A DNA stretch of 64,000 nucleotides from Streptomyces formicae (GTDB taxonomy: Bacteria > Actinomycetota > Actinomycetes > Streptomycetales > Streptomycetaceae). The stretch's first letter is position 1; each line of letters starts with the position of its first letter. The stretch covers positions 5,930,001 to 5,994,000 of the forward strand of contig NZ_CP022685.1 in assembly GCF_002556545.1 (NCBI RefSeq), in the 5' to 3' direction. A program made the position numbers and the translations under genes. Below, one piece after another: positions 7,745 through 15,893 of the stretch. The notes under the pieces are model-generated. The model was not told the DNA's origin and did not search any database. It was given only the letters and a program-made list of their open reading frames with translations.

Positions 7745-9082
7745 TCAGCTCGTGCAGTACTGCTGCTCCTTGCCGATGGACCGGTACATGCAGTCGGAGT
7801 TCTCCAGGAGTTGGAGCACCGCGTCCCGGTTCCTGGACGTCTCGCGCTCGATGACCTCGTCGGGCGGGTAGAAGCCGCCGCCACCGGATCGCGGGTACAT
7901 CTCGAAGGTGTAGCTGAAGATCTTCTGGTTGCCCCACAGCCAGTCGTCGATCGTGCCGTCCGTGATGTAGAGGTCACTGGACTGCTCGGGCGTGTAGCCG
8001 TTGCTCGCGGCCATCTTCTTCCCGACGGCGGCGTGCGCGTCACGGTCGTCCTGGGTCAGGCCCGGGGCCGTGTCGTTGTACGTGTAGCCGTACGGCCACA
8101 GGACCAGTTCGCTGTACGTGTGGAAGTCGATCGCGGCCTTGATCTGCTGCTTGCCGCCGACGACGCGGCTGCGCACGAAGTCGGCGACGACCTTCACCTC
8201 GGGTGCCGACTCGGCGGCCGAACCCCGGTAGGTCTCGGATCCGGGCGTGCTCGAAGAGCCGCCGCAGCAGCCCCACTTGTAGCCCCAGTTGCGGTTCAGG
8301 TCGGTGCCGGTGCGCCCGTTGGAGTTGGGCTGCCGGTTCAGCCGCCAGCTGCGGTAGGAGCCGGTCGCGATGTCGTACTCGCCGCCGTCCGGGTTCATGT
8401 CCGGGACGATCCAGATCTCGCGCGAGTCCACCATCTTCTTGATGCGCGCGTCGGAGCCGTAGCCCGCGCCGAGTTCGCGCAGCAGGTACAGCGCCATCTC
8501 GACCGTCAGGTGCTCGCGGGCGTGCTGGTGGTGGGTGAAGAGCACCTCGGGCTCGGCCTCGTCGGTCCCGACGTTGTCGCTGATCTTGATGGCGACGATG
8601 TCCCTGCCGGAGTACGACTTGCCGATGACCTTCTTCGTCATCAGGCTCGGGTACGCCGCGATGCGCTGGTCGATCTCCGCGTTCATCTCGGCGTAGTTGT
8701 GGTACTTCGCGTCGGCGGGCGGGAAGTCCTTGGGCTCGATCGCGTGGCCGCCCGTACGCTTCGGGGGCCCTGCCAGGGCCTTGAGCTCGTAGCCCAACTC
8801 CCTCAGTTTCGCCGCCTCTCGACCGTCGGCCGAGACGACCACCGCGCGGGCGTCGACCTCGTCGATGGCGACGCCGGTGCGGGCGAGCGCGGTGCGGGCC
8901 GCGCGGTCGTCGCGCAGCGGGATCTGGTACTGGCGTATTTCGCTGTCGTCCGTGGCGGCCGCCTTCCGGGGAGCCTGGTCGGCCGGGCCCGGTGAGGCGT
9001 TGGCGGTGATGGGTGCCGCCACGGCGAGCGCGAGAAGTGCCGCGAGCGCGGCCGATCTTCTGCCGCGTATCCGAAGTCGCAT
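7745..9082 (-). CDS. Secreted M14-family zinc carboxypeptidase
   Basis: 445 residues. Signal peptide about 1-30 ([17 protein letters not shown]), then an N-terminal propeptide to ~115, then the carboxypeptidase domain. Zinc ligands are visible as [12 protein letters not shown] (His187, Glu190) and [15 protein letters not shown]; the catalytic glutamate is in YTFEMYP near residue 400, and [11 protein letters not shown] is the substrate-binding Asn-Arg loop. The size and the CC-GG loop match Streptomyces carboxypeptidase T-like enzymes, which remove C-terminal residues. The start ATG has GAGGAG five bases upstream. Shares a 180-base divergent promoter region with the Nramp-like gene. Confidence 0.93.
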   Translation of the reverse strand: MRLRIRGRRSAALAALLALAVAAPITANASPGPADQAPRKAAATDDSEIRQYQIPLRDDRAARTALARTGVAIDEVDARAVVVSADGREAAKLRELGYELKALAGPPKRTGGHAIEPKDFPPADAKYHNYAEMNAEIDQRIAAYPSLMTKKVIGKSYSGRDIVAIKISDNVGTDEAEPEVLFTHHQHAREHLTVEMALYLLRELGAGYGSDARIKKMVDSREIWIVPDMNPDGGEYDIATGSYRSWRLNRQPNSNGRTGTDLNRNWGYKWGCCGGSSSTPGSETYRGSAAESAPEVKVVADFVRSRVVGGKQQIKAAIDFHTYSELVLWPYGYTYNDTAPGLTQDDRDAHAAVGKKMAASNGYTPEQSSDLYITDGTIDDWLWGNQKIFSYTFEMYPRSGGGGFYPPDEVIERETSRNRDAVLQLLENSDCMYRSIGKEQQYCTS

Positions 9083-9262
9083 GAAGTCTCCTCGGGGGTG
9101 GGGGTGGGTTCAGTGCGACGCGTGCGGTGCGGGCCCATCGTGGATGCGTGGCATGCTCCGGTCAACGCTGTCTTTGGCCAAACCGGCAGGCACCGCGCTG
9201 ACCGGCACGCCCGCCCCGCCCGCCCCCTTGTGCCCCGGCTGTCTTTGCGCTTTCTTGATCGC

Positions 9263-10594
9263 ATGGCTGAAACCACTGGCAGCGCCACCGGCACGGGAGA
9301 AGCGACCCCCCAACCCCGCAAGTCGAGTTGGAAGTACATCGGCCCCGGCATCGTCGTCGCCGCGACCGGCGTCGGCGCGGGTGACCTCGTCGCGACCCTC
9401 ATCGCGGGCAGCAACTTCGGGTACACGCTGCTGTGGGCCGCCGTGATCGGCTGCGTCGTGAAGATCTCGCTCGCGGAGGCCGCGGGCCGCTGGCATCTGG
9501 CCACCGGGCGCACCCTCTTCGACGGCTGGGCGAGCCTGGGCCGCTGGACCACCTGGTTCTTCGTCGTCTACGTCGTGATCTGGGGGTACGTCTACGGCGC
9601 TGCCGCCATGTCGTCGTCCGGGCTGCCGCTCCAGGCGCTGTTCCCCGACGTCATGGAGCTCAAGTGGTGGTCGATCCTCACCGGGATCGTCGGTCTGGTC
9701 TTCGTCTGGTTCAACAAGTACGCCGTCTTCGAGAAGGTCATGACGGTCCTCGTCGGCGTGATGTTCGTCGTCACCGTCTACCTAGCGATCCGCGTCACCC
9801 CGCACCTGGGCGACGCCTTCGCGGGCCTGCTGCCCGTGCTGCCCGACGAGAAGGACTCGATCCTCAACACGCTCGGCCTGATCGGCGGCGTCGGCGGCAC
9901 CATCACCCTCGCCGCGTACGGCTATTGGGTCAACGCCAAGGGGTGGACCAACACCGGCTGGATGAAGGTGATGCGGCTCGACAACCGCGTCGCGTACATC
10001 ACCACCGGCATCTTCGTCGTCGCCATGCTCTTCGTCGGCGCCGAACTCCTGCACTCCGCCAACGTGGCCATCGCGAGCGGCGACAAGGGCCTGGTCCAGC
10101 TCTCCGACATCCTGGAGAAGGAGTACGGCTCGGCCACCGCCAAGCTCTTCCTCATCGGCTTCCTCGCCACCTCGTTCACCTCGCTGATCGGCGTGTGGCA
10201 CGGCGTGAGCCTGATGTTCGCCGACTTCGTGGAGCGCTACCGCAGGGACCGCGTCGGCGCCGAGGGCGCGAAGCCGACCGGTGAGGCGGTGGCGTCGGGC
10301 ACGCACGAGAAGTCCGTGCCGTTCCGCGCGTACCTGCTGTGGCTGACGTTCCCGCCGATGATCCTGCTCTTCCAGGGGCAGCCGTTCCGCCTGATCATCC
10401 TCTACGGCGTCCTCGGCGCGGCCTTCATGCCCTTCCTCTCGCTCACCCTGGTCTGGCTGCTCAACTCCTCGCGCACGCCCAGGGAATGGCGCAACGGCTG
10501 GCTCAGCAACGGCATGCTGGCCATCGCGGGGCTGCTGTTCCTGGTCCTGTGCGTCAAGCAGATCACCGACCAGGACTGGGGCAGCTTCTTCTAG
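9263..10594 (+). CDS. Nramp-family divalent metal transporter homologue
   Basis: 443 residues, about 11 membrane segments. The first segment carries WKYIGPGIVVAATGVGAGDLVATLIAGS, the Nramp TM1 region where DPGN is replaced by GAGD, and the transport signature region GVWHGVSLMFADF occurs near residue 315. The ATG at 9263 is preferred over in-frame upstream codons because the conserved part begins right after it and the preceding residues are Arg/Pro-rich junk. The changed TM1 metal motif suggests this is one of the divergent Nramp-like proteins whose substrate is not settled (Mg, Mn or an organic ion). Confidence 0.8.
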   Translation: MAETTGSATGTGEATPQPRKSSWKYIGPGIVVAATGVGAGDLVATLIAGSNFGYTLLWAAVIGCVVKISLAEAAGRWHLATGRTLFDGWASLGRWTTWFFVVYVVIWGYVYGAAAMSSSGLPLQALFPDVMELKWWSILTGIVGLVFVWFNKYAVFEKVMTVLVGVMFVVTVYLAIRVTPHLGDAFAGLLPVLPDEKDSILNTLGLIGGVGGTITLAAYGYWVNAKGWTNTGWMKVMRLDNRVAYITTGIFVVAMLFVGAELLHSANVAIASGDKGLVQLSDILEKEYGSATAKLFLIGFLATSFTSLIGVWHGVSLMFADFVERYRRDRVGAEGAKPTGEAVASGTHEKSVPFRAYLLWLTFPPMILLFQGQPFRLIILYGVLGAAFMPFLSLTLVWLLNSSRTPREWRNGWLSNGMLAIAGLLFLVLCVKQITDQDWGSFF

Positions 10595-10621
10595 CGGCCC
10601 GCCGACGGCGGGCGACGGACG

Positions 10622-10651
10622 GCAGCGCCGCCGGGGGAGCGGCGGCGCTGC
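10622..10651. terminator. Bidirectional hairpin between convergent genes
   Basis: Stem GCAGCGCCGCC / GGCGGCGCTGC with an 8-base loop between the Nramp-like and chitinase stops. It can serve both directions. Confidence 0.65.
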
Positions 10652-10674
10652 GGTTCTCGGGGTGGGGGGACGGG

Positions 10675-11691
10675 CTACGGAAGCCCGTGGACGTGCGCGC
10701 CGACCGACGTGGACCACGCGCTGCCCGCCGTCGCGTCCCAGTTGGTGGACCAGGCCATCGCGCCCCGGATGCCCGGGTACGTCCTGGACGGCTTGAACGA
10801 GCCGCAGCCGGTGCCCTTGGCGAGACAGTCGAGCGCGCTGTTCACGACGTCGGGCGAGGCGTAGCCGCCACCGGCCGCGCGCGACGACGCGGGCACGCCG
10901 ATGCCGACCTGGGGCGGCGCGAGGCCGTTCTCCAGCTGGATGCAGGCGAGTCCGGTGAGGAAGTCGACCGTGCCCTGGCTGTAGACCTTGCCGTCGCAGC
11001 CCAGCATCGAACCGCTGTTGTAGTACTGCATGTTGACCACCGTGAGGATGTCCTTCACGGCGAGCGCGGTCTTGAAGTACTCGTTCGAGGGGGACTGCAT
11101 GTCGATGGTCTGCGGCGCCATGGTCAGGACGAGGCCCGAACCGGCCTTGGCGGCCAGCGATTTGAGCGCCTGGGTCATATAGGTGGAGTTGAGGCCGTTC
11201 TCCAGGTCGATGTCGACGCCGTCGAAGCCGTACTCCCGCATGAGCTTGTACGTGGAGTCGGCGAACGCGTTCGCCGAGGCGGAGTCGTTGACCGCGACCG
11301 CGCCCTTCTCGCCGCCGACGGAGATGATCACCGACTTGCCCGCGGCCTGCTTGGCCTTGATGTCCGCCTTGAACTCGTCGACCGTGTAGCCGCCGAGCCC
11401 GGCCGAGTCGAGGTTGAAGGTGATCTCGCCCTGGGTGGCGGTCGCGTCGGCGAAGGCGACGGCGACGATGTCGTACTCGTCCTGCACGTCGGCCAGCTTC
11501 TGCACCTGGGCGCCGTTGTCGAAGTTCTGCCAGTAGCCGGTCACCGCGTGCTTCGGCACGGCGCGGGTCCCTGCGTCCGTGCTGTCCGCGTTCGCGCTGC
11601 CCGCGCCGCCGGTGAACAGTCCGGTGAGGGCGAGGGCCAGGGCCGTGAGGGACCCGACTACTGCTCCCGTTCTGCTCCGTGTGCGGTCCAC
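10675..11691 (-). CDS. Secreted GH18 chitinase
   Basis: 338 residues from a GTG start with GGAGG five bases upstream. Signal peptide about 1-36 (AGSANA). The mature enzyme is a single GH18 TIM barrel: SVGG strand near 125, catalytic DxxDxDxE as FDGVDIDLE (Glu164), the MAPQ and MQYYN substrate-binding motifs, and AMAWSTNWD near the end. No carbohydrate-binding module is attached. It hydrolyses chitin outside the cell. Control by DasR/GlcNAc is strongly suggested by the operator-like palindrome 118 bases upstream, lying between candidate promoter boxes. Confidence 0.93.
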   Translation of the reverse strand: MDRTRSRTGAVVGSLTALALALTGLFTGGAGSANADSTDAGTRAVPKHAVTGYWQNFDNGAQVQKLADVQDEYDIVAVAFADATATQGEITFNLDSAGLGGYTVDEFKADIKAKQAAGKSVIISVGGEKGAVAVNDSASANAFADSTYKLMREYGFDGVDIDLENGLNSTYMTQALKSLAAKAGSGLVLTMAPQTIDMQSPSNEYFKTALAVKDILTVVNMQYYNSGSMLGCDGKVYSQGTVDFLTGLACIQLENGLAPPQVGIGVPASSRAAGGGYASPDVVNSALDCLAKGTGCGSFKPSRTYPGIRGAMAWSTNWDATAGSAWSTSVGAHVHGLP

Positions 11692-11808
11692 TGCTGCCTC
11701 CGGTGGGGGGAGTTGGGGGGGGGAGGTGGTGCTGCGGGAACGGTGGCCACCGTCGTTCGCCAGGGTGGTGCCCGCTCGGCATGGTGTCCCTGGCTTGGTC
11801 GTACAAGT

Positions 11809-11820
11809 TGGTCCAGACCA
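11809..11820 (-). promoter_or_regulatory. DasR-responsive (dre) type operator upstream of chitinase
   Basis: TGGTCCAGACCA is a near-perfect match to the dre core TGGTCTAGACCA and to the 12-base operator repeat known from Streptomyces chitinase promoters (TGGTCCAGACCT). Flanks extend it to TTGGTC..GACCAA (11808-11821). On the minus strand a TTGACA box (complement of 11828-11833) sits just upstream, so bound DasR would block the core promoter. Motif seen directly; DasR binding is inferred from the known regulon. Confidence 0.75.
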
Positions 11821-11957
11821 ATTGAGTTGTCAAGGGCTCAAGCGCCACTCGGTTCACGCCGGACGACGTCCACCTCCACATGAACAGTGCGAAGTTGGGT
11901 GTTGAGGCGACCATGACGTGGATATGGTGCTGAGGCAGGAGTGCACGAGGACCGGGG

Positions 11958-12917
11958 GTGTACGCGTTGCCGACCGCCATAGCCGTCACCGGCCCCGATC
12001 TCGTGCTGCCCTCGCCCGACCGGCACACCCCGTCCGCCGCCGTCCTGCGGTGCGCGGCGCCGCCCCCCGGGGCGTACTCGCTGGACCAGTCGATCACCGA
12101 GATGGACACGCTCATCGAGCACCACGGCTATGTGGTCGTGCTGTGCCCGGCCTCCGCGCCCGCGGCCGTCACCCAGCGGTTGCACGCGGTCCGTTCGGTC
12201 CTGGAGAGCGACCGCATCGCCGTGCTCCGCTCCGACCTGCCGCCGCTCGGCATCGCCGTACTCGCGCTCCAGCTGCGGCAGTTGTCGATCTGCGACTTCA
12301 GTCCCGGCGTGCTCGCCTCCGCCGCGCGGCTGCTCTCGCACTACATCTACGCGGGCGCCCTGCTCGGCTCCGTCGCCAAGCTCGACCGGGTGCCCGTCAC
12401 CCTCCAGTCGCACGCCAAGTCCTGGATGCCCGGTACCCAGTTCGCCGTCCTCGCGACGCCGAGGCCCGCGCTGGTCAAGGTCACCGGCGACGGCGAGGCC
12501 CACCTCCAGGGACCCGGATTCAGTACCAAGCTGCTCTACGCGCCGGGGCGCGTCGCCGCCGACTGGGTCACCACGACGCTCGCCCCCGCGTGGGGGACCC
12601 AGGGAGTCGAGGAGACGCGGCTGCCCGCGGAGTCCGCGCGCTGGTGGGCGACCGGCAAGCTGGTCGAGTTCGCCGCCGCCATCCCGGACATCTCCGTCCT
12701 CTACCAACTGGTGTCCTCCGTGCGCCGCGAGGACTGCCACTGGTGCGGGCTCGAACTCATCGGTGACCGCTGCGCGTTCTGCGCCGCGCCCCTGCCGCCG
12801 CCCGGCGAACGCCCCGCGCAACCGGCCCGCGCCCTGGCACCGCAGGGCCCCAGGGCCCGCCCCTCGGGAGCGAGTCCCGGGCGGGGCCCGACAGCCCTGC
12901 CCAGAGGCGCGACCTAG
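11958..12917 (+). CDS. Conserved actinobacterial hypothetical protein with C-terminal zinc ribbon
   Basis: 319 residues from a GTG start. I do not recognise a named family. No signal peptide or membrane segment is evident. An alpha/beta region (about 25-260) is followed by CHWCGLELIGDRCAFCAAP near residue 265, a C-x2-C...C-x2-C zinc ribbon, then a Pro/Arg-rich tail. It sits 129 bases upstream of cpaB on the same strand at the head of the Tad pilus locus, so it may be a cytoplasmic accessory or regulator of that locus (inference). The start could also be a few codons later. Confidence 0.6.
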   Translation: MYALPTAIAVTGPDLVLPSPDRHTPSAAVLRCAAPPPGAYSLDQSITEMDTLIEHHGYVVVLCPASAPAAVTQRLHAVRSVLESDRIAVLRSDLPPLGIAVLALQLRQLSICDFSPGVLASAARLLSHYIYAGALLGSVAKLDRVPVTLQSHAKSWMPGTQFAVLATPRPALVKVTGDGEAHLQGPGFSTKLLYAPGRVAADWVTTTLAPAWGTQGVEETRLPAESARWWATGKLVEFAAAIPDISVLYQLVSSVRREDCHWCGLELIGDRCAFCAAPLPPPGERPAQPARALAPQGPRARPSGASPGRGPTALPRGAT

Positions 12918-13046
12918 CCCGCAAGCCCGGCCCGCTCCAGCCGCTCCACCCGCCAGGCCCGCACCTCGTACGCGACCGACGAACGCACACGCGCCACCCC
13001 GCTCACTGTCCGTAGCCAGCCGCACCCGATCGAGGTAGTCAGGACC

Positions 13047-13757
13047 ATGAACTCACGCCAGCGCCGAGGCGTCATCCTGCTGGTCCTTTCGGTCCTGTGC
13101 GCGCTCGGCGCGTTCGCGGGCGTCCTCTCGGTGATCCGCGACGTGAACTCCAAGGTGGGTCCCGAGGTCGCCGCGTACAAGCTCAAGGGCGACATCGCGC
13201 CCTACAAGGAGCTGAGCTCCGACCAGTTCGAGAAGGTCGAGATGCCCGAGCGGTGGCTCTCCGACAACGCCGTCACCGACCTGCGCGCCATCCGCGGCAA
13301 GATCGCCGTCACCCAGCTCCGCAAGGGCTCGCTGCTCCAGTCCGACATGATCGTCAAGCGGCCCGAACTCGGCCCGGGCCAGCAGGAGATCGCCATCATG
13401 ATCGACGCGGCCACCGGCGTCGCGGGCAAGATCACCCCGGGCTCGACGGTCAACATCTACGCCACGTTCAAGGGCGAGACCGACAAGGCGAAGGACCAGT
13501 CCAAAGTCATCGTGGAGGGCGCCAAGGTGCTCGACGTCGGCAAGCTGACCCCGCTCGAACCGAACCAGGACGACCGCACGCGCCGCAAGGCGACGGAGGC
13601 CGTGCCGATCACGTTCGCCCTCGGCACGGCGGACGCGCAGCGCGTCGCGTACGCCGAGTCGTTCGCGACCCACGTCCGGCTCGCGCTCGTCGGCGCGGGC
13701 GGCGACGCCACCGTGCCGCCGCGGGACCGGACGTACACCCTCGACGAGGACAAGTAA
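13047..13757 (+). CDS. cpaB: CpaB/RcpC-type Flp pilus assembly protein (SAF domain)
   Basis: 236 residues. One N-terminal membrane helix (about 8-30, GVILLVLSVLCALGAFAGVL), then a SAF domain (about 45-110: APYKELSSDQFEKVEMPERW..., LRKGSLLQSDMI) and a RcpC/CpaB-like beta domain (PGSTVNIYATFKG). CpaB proteins sit at the envelope and help the pilus pass the cell wall. First clear Tad gene; followed 10 bases later by the CpaE-like gene. Confidence 0.85.
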   Translation: MNSRQRRGVILLVLSVLCALGAFAGVLSVIRDVNSKVGPEVAAYKLKGDIAPYKELSSDQFEKVEMPERWLSDNAVTDLRAIRGKIAVTQLRKGSLLQSDMIVKRPELGPGQQEIAIMIDAATGVAGKITPGSTVNIYATFKGETDKAKDQSKVIVEGAKVLDVGKLTPLEPNQDDRTRRKATEAVPITFALGTADAQRVAYAESFATHVRLALVGAGGDATVPPRDRTYTLDEDK

Positions 13758-13767
13758 GGGGTCTCGT

Positions 13768-15393
13768 ATGACCACTCGGATCCTCCCCGCCGTCGGCGAC
13801 ATCGACGCCGCTCGGGCGCTGTCCACGCTCGTGGGACAACTGCCCGACGCGGAACCCGCGCTGCCCGTCGGCGACTCCACCGCGCTGCTCGACACCCTCG
13901 CCAGGCTCGCCGCGGAGTCCCTCGACGAACTGCCCGAGGTCGTCCTGGTCCACGAACGCATCGGCCCCGTCCCCGCGCTCGACCTCATCCGCGACCTCGT
14001 CCTGCGCTTCCCCGCCGTCGGCGTCGTCCTGATCACCGCCGACACCAGCCCCGGGCTGCTCACCGCCGCCATGGACTCGGGGGCGCGGGGCATCGTCACC
14101 TTCCCGCTCGCCTACGACGCCCTCGCCGAGCGCGTCCAGGCCGCCGCCGCCTGGTCCACCGGGATGCGGCGCCACCTGGGCAGCGGGGGCATCGAGCTGT
14201 ACGCGGGCGGGGGCGCTCCCGGGGCGCCCGGCGCGGGCACCGTCGTCGCGGTCAGCGGGGCCAAGGGCGGCGTCGGCGCGACCGTCACCGCCGTCCAGCT
14301 CGCCCTCGCCGCGCAGGCGTCGGGGCGCTCGGTGGCCCTGCTCGACTTCGACCTCCAGTCCGGCGACGTCGCCTCCTACCTCGACGTGCAGTTCCGGCGT
14401 TCCGTCGCCGACCTCGCGGCCATCACCGACATCACGCCCCGGGTCCTCCAGGACGCCGTCTACACCCACGAGAGCGGCCTGGGCCTGCTCCTCGCCCCCG
14501 CCGACGGCGAACGCGGCGAAGAGGTCACCGACCGGGTCGCCCGCCAGACCGTCAGCGCCCTGCGCGCCCGCTACGACGTCGTCGTCGTTGACTGCGGCGC
14601 CTTCGTCACCGCCGCGAGCGCGGTGGCCGTCGAACTCGCCGACCAGGCGCTCCTGTTGGTCACCCCCGACGTCGTCGCCGTGCGCGCCGCCAAGCGCATG
14701 GTGCGGCTCTGGGACCGCCTTCAGATCCGCAAGGCGGAGGAGACCGTCACCGTCGTCAACCGGCACGGAAAAGCCTCCGAGATCCAGCCCTCGCTGGTCG
14801 AGCGCGTCACCGGCACCCGGACCGCCACGTCCACGGTGCCCGCCGCCTTCAAGGAGCTCCAGGGCGCCGTCGACGCCGGACGCATGCAGGACCTCGACAG
14901 CCGCTCCTCGGTGAAACAGGCGCTGTGGGGCCTGGCCGGCGAGCTCGGCCTGATCGACCAGGAGGCCGCGGGCCACGGCAGGCGCGGCGGCCTGGCCCTG
15001 CGCAGGAAGGCGGCGGCCGCCGACCGGGGCGCGGTCACGCTGGAATTCGCCGGGATGTTCCCGCTGCTGCTCGTCGTCATGACCCTGCTGTGGCAGTGCG
15101 CGCTCTACGGCTACTCGTACTCCCTCGCGGGCAACGCGGCCGACGAAGCGGCACGGGCGGCCACCGCGGCGTACGCGATGGGCGACGGCGGAGGCGCGGC
15201 GTGCGCGGCGGCGGCCAAGAAGCACCTCCCTGACGCCTGGCAGGACGCGGCGGTCTCCTGCACGGACGAGGGCCCCGTGTGGAAGGCCCGCGTCTCGGTC
15301 GAGGTCCCGGTGTTCTTCCCGGGCTTCGACGCCGGCTGGACGGTGAAGGGGGAGGCCGGGGCGGCGAAGGAGGGGGATGAGGGTGACTCCTGA
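13768..15393 (+). CDS. CpaE/TadZ-like ATPase fused to a TadE-like pseudopilin domain
   Basis: 541 residues. Residues ~1-140 form a degenerate receiver-like domain (FPAVGVVLITADTSP, GARGIVTFPLAYDALAERV). Residues ~155-400 are a MinD/ParA-type ATPase: deviant Walker A GAKGGVGATVTA near 165, DFDLQSGD, and the VVVDCGAF Walker B strand. CpaE/TadZ proteins localise the pilus machine. From ~418 the frame continues without a stop into DRGAVTLEFAGMFPLLLVVM, a TadE-type pilin helix with the conserved Glu, then an extracytoplasmic tail with cysteines. I find no internal stop, and the only in-frame canonical start near the junction is a GTG at 14911, so a true fusion is likely unless a CTG initiates the pilin part. 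Confidence 0.85.
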   Translation: MTTRILPAVGDIDAARALSTLVGQLPDAEPALPVGDSTALLDTLARLAAESLDELPEVVLVHERIGPVPALDLIRDLVLRFPAVGVVLITADTSPGLLTAAMDSGARGIVTFPLAYDALAERVQAAAAWSTGMRRHLGSGGIELYAGGGAPGAPGAGTVVAVSGAKGGVGATVTAVQLALAAQASGRSVALLDFDLQSGDVASYLDVQFRRSVADLAAITDITPRVLQDAVYTHESGLGLLLAPADGERGEEVTDRVARQTVSALRARYDVVVVDCGAFVTAASAVAVELADQALLLVTPDVVAVRAAKRMVRLWDRLQIRKAEETVTVVNRHGKASEIQPSLVERVTGTRTATSTVPAAFKELQGAVDAGRMQDLDSRSSVKQALWGLAGELGLIDQEAAGHGRRGGLALRRKAAAADRGAVTLEFAGMFPLLLVVMTLLWQCALYGYSYSLAGNAADEAARAATAAYAMGDGGGAACAAAAKKHLPDAWQDAAVSCTDEGPVWKARVSVEVPVFFPGFDAGWTVKGEAGAAKEGDEGDS

Positions 15394-15859
15394 GCACGCT
15401 CGGGCGCCCCTCAAGGGGCGCGGGGAACTGGGCGAGCAACCCCGACGGACCCGCGGTCGCGGGACGACGGACGCCGTAGGGCGAGTGGCGTCTCGAATGT
15501 CCAGGCGGCGCCGCTGGGACGACCGAGGAGTGTCCATCCTGGAGTTCGCGGGATTCCTGCCGATCCTGCTCCTCGTGGGGCTTGCCGCGATCCAACTGGG
15601 ACTCGTCGGCTACGCCGCGAACCAGGCCGGTTCCGGCGCCCGCGCGGCGGCCCGCGCGGCCTCTCAGGGGGACTCGGGCACAGCCGCGGGCACGGCGGCG
15701 ATGGACGAAGGGCTGGACGCCGACGTCAACGTCGGCCAGGGCGGCACCACGACGACAGCCACCGTCAAAGTCCACGTGCCCACACTCCTCCCCTTCATCG
15801 ACACGGACTGGAGCGTCACCAAGGAGGCCACCATGCCCAACGACGACGACGGCAGCTGA
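15377..15859 (+). CDS. TadE-like pseudopilin
   Basis: 160 residues from ATG 15377, which overlaps the preceding stop and has a strong AAGGAGGGGG site. The pilin part begins at DDRGVSILEFAGFLPILLL near residue 48: a TadE helix with Glu, then a short extracytoplasmic domain. Residues ~5-38 are encoded by a dispersed hairpin repeat (15404-15447) and look non-functional (Arg/Gly/Pro-rich), so translation may instead begin at ATG 15497 (MSRRRRWDDRG), giving 120 residues. TadE proteins are minor pilins cleaved by the prepilin peptidase. Confidence 0.75.
   Translation: MRVTPEHARAPLKGRGELGEQPRRTRGRGTTDAVGRVASRMSRRRRWDDRGVSILEFAGFLPILLLVGLAAIQLGLVGYAANQAGSGARAAARAASQGDSGTAAGTAAMDEGLDADVNVGQGGTTTTATVKVHVPTLLPFIDTDWSVTKEATMPNDDDGS
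15404..15447 (+). repeat. Dispersed hairpin element, copy A
   Basis: GCGCCCC TCAA GGGGCGC followed by GGGGAACTGGGCGAGCAACC. Same element as 33484-33522, 47974-48017 and 55374-55426. This copy begins 11 bases after the CpaE-TadE stop and lies in the 5' part of the tadE frame. Confidence 0.8.
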
Positions 15860-15893
15860 ACAGGTCCACGCAACAGGGAGGTTGAAGCACGAC

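Noticed and set aside
9098..9262. Upstream extension of the Nramp-like gene
   Set aside because: The added 55 residues are Arg/Pro-rich and lie in the promoter region shared with the carboxypeptidase; similarity begins at 9263.
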